Shown here: positions 37,201 to 47,500 of the stretch, piece after piece
Layout: each line of letters starts with the position of its first letter
Numbering within the stretch: position 1 is the stretch's first letter
Origin: Apteryx mantelli
Taxonomy: Eukaryota; Chordata; Aves; Apterygiformes; Apterygidae
Assembly (NCBI RefSeq): GCF_036417845.1
Contig: NC_090020.1
Coordinates: forward strand, 31,852,425-31,916,424
DNA length: 64,000 nucleotides
Reading direction: 5' to 3'
Notes under the pieces: model-generated
What the model was told of the DNA's origin: nothing
Database searches by the model: none
The model's input: the letters and a program-made list of their open reading frames with translations, nothing else
Translations under genes and position numbers: made by a program

Positions 37201-40200
37201 ATGCCAGCTATAAAATTCTTTCCAACAGAAAGCACACCTGACATCTGTGAGGTATTTGGTGTCGTTGTTTTGCTGAGCATGCACTATTAGTTGTCTTATT
37301 AACTGATTACTAGCAAGTTAGTTGGTAGGCGCCCCTCACCCGGAATACAGAGAAATTAGGGCTGAGGCCCTTGGTTTGTTGTGGCTCGCTTTGGGAAGAG
37401 AGGCATGTAGAGGACATGCATTCAGGTGGCAGGGAGAGATGAGCTGCTGTACAGAAAGAAGGTGCAGGAGGAAGAGGAGCGATCATACAGCTGACGAGGA
37501 AGCAAGGAAACCATGACTCTCTCCAAAAAATGTCCTGCAGGGCCAAACCAAAGATGCTCTGTGATGCTCCCCCGGGAGTGCTCCCAAGCTGTGTATTGCA
37601 GTGGTTTATTGTGGGGTTGGGCATGGTACAAGAAACGCAGCCAGCTCCCAAGATGAAGATTTTCTGCTATTCTCACACAAGGAACACTGTGATCAGGAGA
37701 GTTAAACTGATTTCACCTGGGGGGAACCACTTGTGGACTATTGCCAGCCTGCTCAAAGCTGTGCTGCTCCGCATACCCCAAGTGACTCAGTCACGTTAGC
37801 TCAAATAAATAAATAAATAATGGCTTAGGAGAGAAATCAAAGGCACAGTGGAGTAATGAAAAACATGCTTATTATGATTGTTCAAACAAATCATCAGATC
37901 CTGAATCCATCAGCCTGGAAAAGGACAAGAACTATTTATTTTCCAGGGGTGGGTTAACTTTTTTTTTTTTTTTAATTATGCTCTTTTAGTTTTTCTTTTG
38001 CTTTTTTAGTGTTTTGTTATAAGCCAAAAAGAAAAAAAAACTACCTGATGTTGCAAGATATTCTCCTTTGATGGCCAAGGAGCTAAAGACACTTTGCAGG
38101 AGGTGCTTACATTGTCTTTTCTTTCCAGGACTCTCTCTCTAGCTCAGCTCCGCTTTCTTTCACAATGATTTTATTTTTCTTCTTGAGTGTCTTTGAGATT
38201 GTAACAACTGAAAAAAACCTTCCTGCAACCCCTTCATTCAAAAAATCATTTTGACAAGATGCACACAGGTATGTTCCTTCTGCATTCTTCCTAGTTTGGA
38301 ACCTCTGCTCTTGAATTCAGCATGCGAGAAAGCCAGGCAGCAGTCAATTCAAAGAAACGTTTGTCCTAAAGCAGGCCCAGGCTTTGCAGGTGGCCTTCGC
38401 CAAAGCATCCAGTCACTCTGAAGCCAGTGGCAATGGAGTTCAAAGCAAGCACAGCTTCCAAGTTCCTGCTTCCAGCATGCAGGCAAGGATTTTTACAATA
38501 CGACTAACAGGAACAAAAAAATTGAGCACGTGCTGTTTTTACTGTCATATTTCCCATACCATATTAGCCACATGATTAGCATTTACACAAAAGAGGAAAT
38601 TCCCTCATGTGCAGCACTGTATAAATACAGCTCAAAGTATTAAGCTGCAGATAACTTCTTTAAAGGCAAAAAGCATATGGGTTACACTAAAGAATCTGGG
38701 CCCAAGTATTCCTCATTAGTCAATACAAACTACAGGGTAAACACAGGGTAGATGGTTACAGAGCATACTCACAGGGAAGACACAGATGTTAGGTCCTCCT
38801 CCTCCAAAATATTACATTTTAACCCTTAAGTATGGCTTCCTGTCAAATATCCAGTATCAGAATCAGGAAATGAATAACCCTATCAACACCATATTTTCCT
38901 CACCAATAAGAACACAAGATTTGCTTTGAGGGACAATTTTCAGTGAAAGGGGTTTTATTGTCACCTTTGGCATTCATGGCTGGAACAATTTAAATAATAT
39001 TTTTGTGACAGAAGAAAGGAGTCAAACATTGGGAGAAAAAGTCATCGTGTTCTGTGTTTTGGGGAGAAGCAGCCACAAAATACACTGAAACTCATCACTC
39101 AACTCTAAGCTAATAAAGGGTGGAAAAAGCATTGCAGCAGCCAGCTCACCAGAGATATTACCGGTAAGCAGGCCAAGAAATTTATTACCTATTTTGTGAG
39201 GGCTAGTTCACTGAGGATCCTGTTGAAAATAGTGTCACAACTCCAACTTCTAAACCAAATGGTTTTGCCTGGCAACAAGAACCTTCAGATGTATTTTTTC
39301 CTGAACGGCTGCTTTAGATCCAAAACCCAGGCTTCCCCCTTAGGGCATCTGAAACAGGACTGCAACTCCTCTTGCGTACAACTTGCCTGCACACAAGGAA
39401 GGTCATCCCCAGGTTTCGTGGGCAGACACAGCATTCCCTTCGCCCTTCCTGGATGTGAAGGTAACATGCACCAAGCTCAAGGTGGGTCATCTACCACAGA
39501 AGGGTAAAGTAAATGTTTAAAAACACACAATTTCTCTTCTAGCAAAGACGGAGCAGAACCAGTTACTCATTTAATTCTCAATAATATTCCAAGGGATTCC
39601 TTTGTGATCATTCTAACTAAGATAAGTAAATATTTGCCTAGTCTGTCGTTTCCCTGATTTCTTGTCTGAGTTCCTGGGAATGTGACACCATATGATATGA
39701 GGACTGCATTATTGCTGAACCTATAGTGACCACAACAAATGGAGTTAAATTTGTTGAAGTGTTTTCATTATAAACCTCTGCTTTCAATTAGACCCAAATT
39801 TCTACATTTTCTACCTTTCAATCTGAAATTTCCCAGGCTTGCTTCCTGTCTTAGTACTGTGTATTAGAAAATCAGTGGGGAGAAGTGAATAAAGCAAAAT
39901 CCTCCCAAAGAGTTTTGAACAAAACAGAAGTAGAAAACATTATGCCCTTCCCTCAAACACAAGCAGTGGCTGTGGATTTAGTATGCACAACTCTTGAAAA
40001 GAAAAGCAGGGGAAAAAAAGCCTAAAAGGACAGAAGTCAACAGAAGTGCACTGTTTCAGTTGACGTTAATGTGGGACAGGCAGCTGCAGCTCCCACCATG
40101 AGGAGCCCTTTTCCTCCCGGATGCTGGCGTCCTGGTCCCACCAACGAGGTCTGTCTCCTCCTGCCACTCAGAGGAAACCAGAGCTCAGCTATGCTGATTT

Positions 40201-40349
40201 TTATGGAGGTCTCATTGCCTTGCACGTCTCTTGCCAGCTCGCTGCTCTCGCTGAAGCTGCTGGTGGGGACGACAGCTAGTTGGATGCATTTTGTGACTGA
40301 AGCCCTTCTCCTGGGCATTTGGCTGAAGATGGCCAATTTGCTTCTCAAC
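34266..40349. other. Gene-free stretch
   Basis: No gene recognised in about 6 kb. Open frames (up to 119 codons) occur on both strands at 34,795-35,148, 35,430-35,865 and 37,310-37,800, with no domain or family resemblance. Simple repeats lie at 37,803-37,820 (AAAT)n and 37,959-37,973 (T15). The 300 bp before the CR1 (40,040-40,349) are GC-richer and open on both strands at once, which I take as chance. Confidence 0.55.
37803..37820. repeat. (AAAT)n microsatellite
   Basis: Four and a half AAAT units are directly visible. Confidence 0.85.
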
Positions 40350-40356
40350 ATGGGAT

Positions 40357-42088
40357 GTCAAGGACAGCAAGAAGGGCTTCTTTAAATATATCAGTAACAA
40401 AAGGAAGAATAGGGAGAATGTGGGCCCACAGCTGAATGGGGCAGGGACTCTGGTGACAAATGATACAGGGAAGGCGGAGATACTGAAAGCCTTCTTTGCT
40501 TCAGTCTTTACTGCTAAGACCAGCCCTCAGGAAACCCAGACCTGAGAGACCACAGAGAAAGTCTGGAGACAGGAAGACTTTCACTTGGTTGAGGAGGCTC
40601 AGGTTACAGATCTTTTAGGAAAGCTTGACATCCACAGGTCCATAGGTCCTGATGGGATGCACCCATGAGTGCTGAGGGAGCTGGCAGATGTCATTGCTAA
40701 GCCACTCTCCATCATCTTGGAAAGGACATGGAGAACAGGAGAGGTTCCTGAGGACTCAGAGAAGGCTAATGTCACCCCAGTCTTCAAAAAGGGCAAAAAG
40801 GAGGACCCAGGGAACTACAGGCCAGTCAGCCTCACCTCCATCCCTGGAAAGGTGATGGAGCAGCTCATCCTGGAGGCCATCTCCAAGCATGTGAAGGATA
40901 AGAAGGTGATCAGGAGTAGTCAGCATGGCTTCACCAAGGGGAAATCATGCTTAACCAATCTGATAGCCTTCTATGATGGGATGACTGCCTGGGTAGATGA
41001 GGGGAGAGCAGGGGTGTTGTCTGCCTTGACTTCAAGAAGGCTTTTGGCACTGTCTCCCATGACATGCTCATAAGCAAGCTCTGGAAGTGCCGGAGAGATG
41101 AGCGGACAGTGAGGTGGATTGAGAACTGGCTGAATGGCAGAGCTCAGAGGTTGTGCTCAGTGGTGCAAAGTCTAGTTGGAGGCCTGTAGCTAGCGGTGTC
41201 CCCCAGGGGTCAGTCCTGGGTCCAGTCTTGTTCAACTTGTTCATGAATGACCTGGATGAAGGGACAGAGTGCACCCTCAGCAAGTTTGCTGATGATACAA
41301 AACTGGGAGGAGTGGCCGATACACCAGAGGGCTGTGCTGCCATTCAGAGAGACTTGGACAGGCTGGAGAGGTGGGCGGAGAGGAACCTCATGAAGTTCAG
41401 CAAAGGGAAGTGCAGGGTCCTGCACCTGGGGAGGAATAACCCCATGCACCAGGACAGGTTGGGGGCTGACCTGCTGGAAAGCAGCTCTGCGGAGAAGGAC
41501 CTGGGAGAGCTGGTGGACACCAAGTTAAGCATGAGGCAGCAATGTGCCCTTGTGGCCAAGAAGGCCAATGGTATCCTGGGGTGCATCAGGAAGAGTGTTG
41601 CCAGCAGGTCGAGGGAGGTGATCCTGCCCCTCTACTCAGCCCTGGTGAGGCCACACCTGGAGTACTGCGTCCAGTTCTGGGCTCCCCAGTACAAGAGGGA
41701 TGTGGCACTACTGGAGCAAGTCCAGCGAAGGGCTACAAAGATGATTAGGGGACTGGAGCATCTCTCTTATGAGGAAAGGCTGAGAGAGCTGGGCCTGTTC
41801 AGCCTGGAGAAGAGAAGGCTGAGAGGAGATCTTATCAACGTGTACAAGTATCTGAAGGGAGGGTGTCGAGAGGATGGGGCCAGGCTCTTTTCAGTGGTGC
41901 CCAGTGACAGGACACGAGGCAACAGGCACAAACTGAAACACAGACAGTTCCCTCCGAACATGAGGAAAAACTTTTTCACTGTGAGGGTGACAGAGCACTG
42001 GCACAGGTTGCCCAGAGAGGTTGTGGAGTCTCCTTCTCTGGAGATATTCAAAACGCGCCTGGATGCGATCCTGTGCAATGTGCTCTAG
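40357..42088 (+). pseudogene. CR1 ORF2 reverse transcriptase, broken
   Basis: This encodes the CR1 reverse transcriptase in pieces. In order: a linker-like KDSKKGFFKYI start; the fingers motif NYRPVSLTS (from 40,813); [10 protein letters not shown] (40,921-40,950); palm motif A, LDFKKAF with its catalytic Asp at 41,028-41,030; GVPQGS (41,195-41,212); and motif C, FADD (41,285-41,296), with two catalytic Asp. The C-terminal domain runs to the stop at 42,086-42,088. Breaks: stop codons at 40,543-40,545 and 40,666-40,668, the latter at CATGAG where family members have an Arg CGA, which fits CpG decay. There are also two apparent single-base losses near 41,010-41,014 and 41,148-41,152 that shift frame. 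The longest intact piece is 311 codons (41,153-42,088). The residue after KKAF in motif A is Gly where Asp is usual. No function is expected. Confidence 0.93.
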
Positions 42089-42558
42089 GTGACCCTGCTT
42101 GAGCAGGGGGGTTGGACTAGATGATCTCCAGAGGTCCCTTCCAACCTCAGCGATTCTGTGATTCTGTGATTCTGTGAAGGTGACAGAGCACTGGAACAGG
42201 TTGCCCAGAGAGGTTGTGGAGTCTCCATCCTTGGAGATATTTAAAACCTGCCTGGACGCAATCCTGTGCAACGTGCTCTAGGTGACCCTGCCTGAGCAGG
42301 GGGGTTGGACTAGACGATCTCCCGAGGTCCCTTCCAACCTCAGCGATTCTGTGATTCTGTGATTCTGTGAAGGTGACAGAGCACTGGAACAGGTTGCCCA
42401 GAGAGGTTGTGGAGTCTCCATCCTTGGAGATATTTAAAACCTGCCTGGACGCAATCCTGTGCAACGTGCTCTAGGTGACCCTGCCTGAGCAGGGGGGTTG
42501 GATGATCTCCAGAGGTCCCTTCCAACCTCATCCATTCTGTGATTCTGTGTTTCTGTGA
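41985..42558 (+). repeat. Triplicated CR1 3' end, 193-bp period
   Basis: There are three tandem copies: 41,985-42,177, 42,178-42,370 and 42,371-42,558. Each runs from the last ORF2 codons through the stop, the 3'UTR and the 8-bp repeats. The junctions fall at CTGTGA (41,979-41,984, 42,172-42,177, 42,365-42,370), a word shared by the coding region and the terminal repeat. Copy 2 is identical to copy 3 over its first 132 bp, but in its last 60 bp it resembles copy 1. Copy 3 alone lacks 5 bp after GGTTGGA and has a different tail. Copies 1 and 2 differ at about 14 positions. Confidence 0.95.
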
Positions 42559-44560
42559 CTACAAGCAAGCCAAAGGGTTATATCAGCTCTTCATAATTGC
42601 TGGAAAAGGTCAGCTGTTGAAACCAATGAGGAACATAAAAAGGACTTTTGGTCCATTAACAATTCCCTGAACTACCCAGACCACCTCTTTTTCATTCCCT
42701 GCATTAATGGAAAGGATGCACAGCTCACATAACAGTGGAGCACTGCAGATTTGCAATGAAGGACACTATAATTCTGCCATGGATAGATACACATGAGAAA
42801 AAACAGTAGCAAGTTTACTGCATGGACAAACAAACTTTTATTGGCCTATAGAACTACTCAGTACTACATTTGAGAAGAGTAGCAGAGACAACAGACATGC
42901 ATTAACCAGCCATTAAGTAAGAGTTAGTAAAATAAAAACTGGACCAAATCTCTCCAAAACAAACATGAACCAAACTATTTTCCTTCAGGTGAGAAATATT
43001 TATGTGGCATCCCTTGAGTCACCACTTCTTATTTGCAGATCCTGCTGTTCATAGATGATCAGAAATTCACTAACAGTATTCCCCCCCCCCAACAGAAAAT
43101 GTCAATTGATCAGGAGAGCAACATTTTACAGAAACATTCAATTCTTGCATTATTTCACATAAGGAAAAGAAGGGGAAGAGAATTTCCATCAACGTTCTGT
43201 TTGGATATCTCCAGAATGGAGTAATTTGGCTTTTCACTTTGAAAAAAAACGAATTGTATTAGTTTCATTTTAAGAATTTATTTGCGGAGTGTTGACATCA
43301 AAACCACTTGTTTCAATTGACACATAGGACTTTTTCATTAGTGTTTTGTTTTAAGAGAAATTTCAAGAATTTTTCTTAAACTTGTAGAATTTGCCACCAA
43401 GCAAAAAGTCTGATTCCTGTCTAATTGTTGTCACTGACTACTTTCTGGTGGTATCAGCTGTACAAAGAAACCATTTCATGAATGACTGAACTAAATTTCA
43501 GTGCATGACTGGACAACACAAAGATTAAGTCAAAAAAAAATCCCACATTGTATTCATATGATGTAACATGAATATAATCACATGCATGTGAACTCCTGGG
43601 AGCTAAAATATTTTTTTTGCTGTATTAAAAGCCCTGTAAAAATGTTATTCATGGTCTCATTGCACCAAATTGGTGATGCCAATTTGTGCCAACGACATGT
43701 TTCAATGAGTTAAAATAATGTTGCTTCTATGAATGCTCTGAAAGAACAGAACAATGGGAGCCTGCCATGAAATTTGATGTCCATAACAACCTCAAAGTCA
43801 ATGAAATGTACTGAAAGGATCAGAGGTGGTGGACACAGCTCAAAATGCTTCCTAGCAACATTTAAAAACACAGACCTTGCACAGAAGGATGGTTTTTCTT
43901 CACTGATTTGGAAAAACAGAGTGAGTCATTTTTAGAATAAGATGGTGAGGAAAGTCACACAGCTGCAGTACAAGTGGCATTAGCTTCTGCTTGCAATTAC
44001 AGCTTCATTTGCTTTTTGTTTTCGGTTGCATACACAGCGGTCAGTCTTAAAACTTGCCAGCTTCGCTTGGATAAATAAACAGTTACTCTGCTACTTCCTT
44101 CTATTTACTTCAAATAGCTGATGATGAACACATCATATTAACTAAAATAGAGAAAGAAAAGAACATCTGATGGGAAAGGGAAGTTACACAGCAAGCCTTG
44201 TGGCAGCTGAACTACTGCATCCTCCCGCTGCAACCTCTTGAATGTCTGCAGTTCGGGGGAGCCACCCCACACATAGAGGCCCCCAGGACAAGGGCTGGAC
44301 GTCATTACGCATCAGTAAACCAAATCAAAATCAGCCGACAAATAAATTCCTAGGTGACTGAACTGTCAGACTGATGTCGGACATCAAGGCATTAGCCAAG
44401 GTTCAGGTGGATTTTTGAAGCTCTGAGTGATCATTCCTACAGTCATGGATCCATCACAGGCAAACAGAAGTATAAAAGAGGAATCAGCACATATACGTAA
44501 GCTGCAGTGTAATAAATAGCTTGTGATACAATAGAAATAAATCAGCCAACATCTGGGGAA
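42559..44560. other. Gene-free stretch
   Basis: No gene. A C10 run lies at 43,081-43,090. The part from 43,220 to 43,400 is rich in TTTCA/GAAAT words that faintly recall old T/A-rich repeats, without a family call. Confidence 0.55.
43081..43090. repeat. Poly-C tract (C10)
   Basis: Ten consecutive C, directly visible. Confidence 0.9.
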
Positions 44561-47500
44561 AATCTATATTGAGTAATTAATTACCCACTAAGGAGACATC
44601 ATTCACAATGCTATTGCCTGTGAGTCTTCACCTTTTATATAGTATTATTTTCTTGTCCCTTCTTCATCAGTTCATCTTTGTATTCCCCACCAAGATGGTT
44701 TGTTTTCATTTTCAGTACATTTGAAACTAGCCAAAGATTTAGCACTTCCGTAAATTAAGATCTGAAAGTAACTTAAGGAGTTCTGTATTCATTCATATTT
44801 ATTCCACATTTCTTAAGATACCCCATGCAACCTGTGAGATATGCTGATCTGACCGTAAGACTATGGCACAGGGCCATCACCTATGATGCACTCAGGACCT
44901 GGATATCAGAAGACCTTACAGAGAAGCAAAGAAGTCTATAGCTGCTCAGAAATTTGTCAGTAGTAGATTTGGAAACCATGTAGACAGAAAGCAGCATGTG
45001 CAGAGCATATTGCCGGTAGATTTGAAAAGACTAAATAATTTTTTGTGCTTTTTTTTTTTTTGCTCAAGAAGAGGAACTTTATGCACCTTCACAGCAAAGA
45101 GATTCATCCACCCTTTGAAGCCATGCTGTAATCTGACAAAAAGGGTGGTCATAGAGAATGAGAAAAAATGAAACTCAAATGACTACAGGGCAGTTCTTTC
45201 TAAAGGCCATAAAAGGTATAATGATGATTAAGTGTAAATTAACCCTAACTAAATTCTTCTCTGTTTTATTAGATTCTTTCTTATTTATCCAAACACAGAG
45301 TTGAGGTCATTCCTGAATTTATGTGCTCCATTAAGCAAATTATGCTGATGTTAAGAAGATAGAGGAAGCAAACAGAAGGAAGAGGGTTACATGACACTAA
45401 TAGAATTAAGCCAATGAATTTAACATGTAATATCTAAAATTTTATCAGGCAAAAATAATCAAAACTTTTTCATTCTATTTCACATTCCTATCACAAAGAT
45501 TTTGTCAGATTAATATTTAGCCCAAGACAGAATTTACTGCCAACACTAAAAAAAGTGAATCATTTTACCACTAAAAGGCCCAATACAATTATATTTTAAA
45601 AAGTTCAGTGAAGGTTAAAGGATCCTAGAAGCTTTCAGTTGCCTCTGCTAACCCTATGTATGTATGCCAATGTTTTTACTATACCTTTTTCCCAGACAGA
45701 AATGAAAGTAAGGGCTGAGATCTAGACTTTGTAACAAGTTTAAAATTAAAACCTTGTTATTTTAAAAAACGATGCTAAATAATGTAACACAAATATCTTT
45801 TCTATACAGGCAGCCTCAGCTTTCCTCTGAGTCCCATCTAATAAAGCATATTTAAAAACATCTATAACTTCCTGCAATTCATACTAGGCTAACATACAGA
45901 TTTCATACTGTATCTCAGAAATAATAGCAACAACCTATGTCTATATCAACAGCTGTAAAGCTATCAGAGAAGGTCTATGAAAAAACACGTATATTATTTA
46001 TCTCTAAGCATCTGCTGATTGCACTAAATATAGAGCCCTAAGAAGGCACCAGCTGTCAACAATTTTCCAGTACACAATATTATGAAATATACTCCGACAG
46101 TAGTATTTCTGGAACAGATAAGATGGAAGTGAAGGATGTGGCTTACTTTGTGTGACAATTAAGGCCACATTCGCATCCATAAAGGGGAGATATTATGCTC
46201 ATTTTTAATCATTTCACAGGGAAAGGAGGGGCCTATGTGTGTTGGCTTGATGTTTTTATAACTGTACAATAGGAATCTTTATAGCACGACATTTTCAGTC
46301 TTACATTGGTTTTCAGTAAAATTTATTTTTAGGGTGGGAAAATGGGAGCAAAGGGAAAGATACAAGTATATATCTTCTTTCAATTACATGTTTTGTATGC
46401 CTGATAGGAAATATTCCTTGTGAACAGATTTTATTTTCTAAGAGATAACCCATTTAAGTTAAAAGCAGCTGGTTACCTGGGCCAGCTTGCCTTATGAAAC
46501 TGACACCACAAGGAAATTAATGATCCCCATGAAATGCTAGATTTCCTTTCCTTTTTATTTCATCATTATCTCAAAACATGGAGAAATTTTGCTCAGTCCC
46601 TTGCGACACCCTGGCTATGATACTCCTTTGGTGTCAAGAGTATTTACTGGTCCCCAAAACTGCATCCCTTTCCCTTTTCCCCTTCCTACCCCTGAGACTC
46701 CTTTGATACTCCTTTATTTTCTTCACTTATATTTTTGCCAGTGCTAGAAGCTGAAACAGAAAAATAGATGGACAGAGAAGTGTGACACAGGGATGAACCC
46801 GTGAAAATTCCCTGTCCTAATCCAATGTGTGAAAGGATGACCTACTGCTTATAGCTTAAATACTATGCATGTTTAGCTCTAAAAAAGTTCTGTACTGGCA
46901 CCTTACTTTCCAGTGGGACTTTCCATGGGCTCCCAAGCCTGTTTCTCCCATTGCATGAGCTGCTTCCAAAGTCTCAGTACAAAATCCCTCACAGTGAAAT
47001 ATCCACGATGACCTTGCAGAGACGTTTTTGCAGGTGCAGCGAGGACAACGTCGTACTGATGGGTCTCTCTCACAGGCGGGCAGCTGCCATGCTGAAGCAC
47101 ACACCACCCCTCGCTGCCCCACACATTTCCAGGTGCCCAGGGACTAGTGTTTATTTTTTATTTTTTTATTTCCCACCCTGATGCTCCAGGCTGAGTCCCA
47201 GGGCTCCTCAGGGCATCCCGGGACACCTGGGCCCTCCCATCCTGCATGTCTCGGTGCCGCTTGGCTCATCAGACCCTCCAGGTATGCCCAGGTGCTTTCC
47301 CTGACATGAGTGAGCTCCTCAACCCTTTGGCAGCTGGAAGGGGATGCAGGGGAACGGGGAAAGCTCTTGCAGGCTCTGAGACTGGAGCTTTCCCTGGGGA
47401 TCAGGAGAGTTCCCACTATGCCCTGGCTCAGAGACGATTTCAAACACCAAAGTCTCTGCCATAAACTGGCAATAGACCTAACCCATCCAGTTCCCATGTG

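Larger units (their letters stand above)
40350..42558 (+). mobile_element. CR1 non-LTR retrotransposon, 5'-truncated
   Basis: CR1 is the dominant LINE of birds and moves by reverse transcription of its RNA primed at the nicked target. This copy keeps about 2.2 kb of the roughly 4.5-kb element: most of the reverse transcriptase and the C-terminal part of ORF2, the short 3'UTR and the terminal ATTCTGTG-type 8-bp repeats. The 5'UTR, ORF1 and the endonuclease part of ORF2 are missing, as expected from incomplete reverse transcription. The 5' edge lies within a few bases of 40,350, where similarity to ORF2 begins. The 3' end is unusual because the last 193 bp are repeated three times. CR1 copies usually lack clear target duplications, and none was found here. 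The element is younger than the other CR1 scraps in the window but dead. Confidence 0.95.

Noticed and set aside
40071-40385. 104-codon frame running into the CR1 start
   Set aside because: It enters CR1 in a different frame from ORF2 and is mirrored by an equally long minus-strand frame; chance.
41068-42531. Minus-strand frames of 63-126 codons across CR1
   Set aside because: These are shadows of CR1 ORF2 and its repeated tail, and repeat one another because of the 193-bp array.
44240-44300. 'ATAGAGGCCCCCAGGACAAG' as another copy of the 5.8-kb repeat
   Set aside because: Only about 20 bases resemble the family; too short to support.
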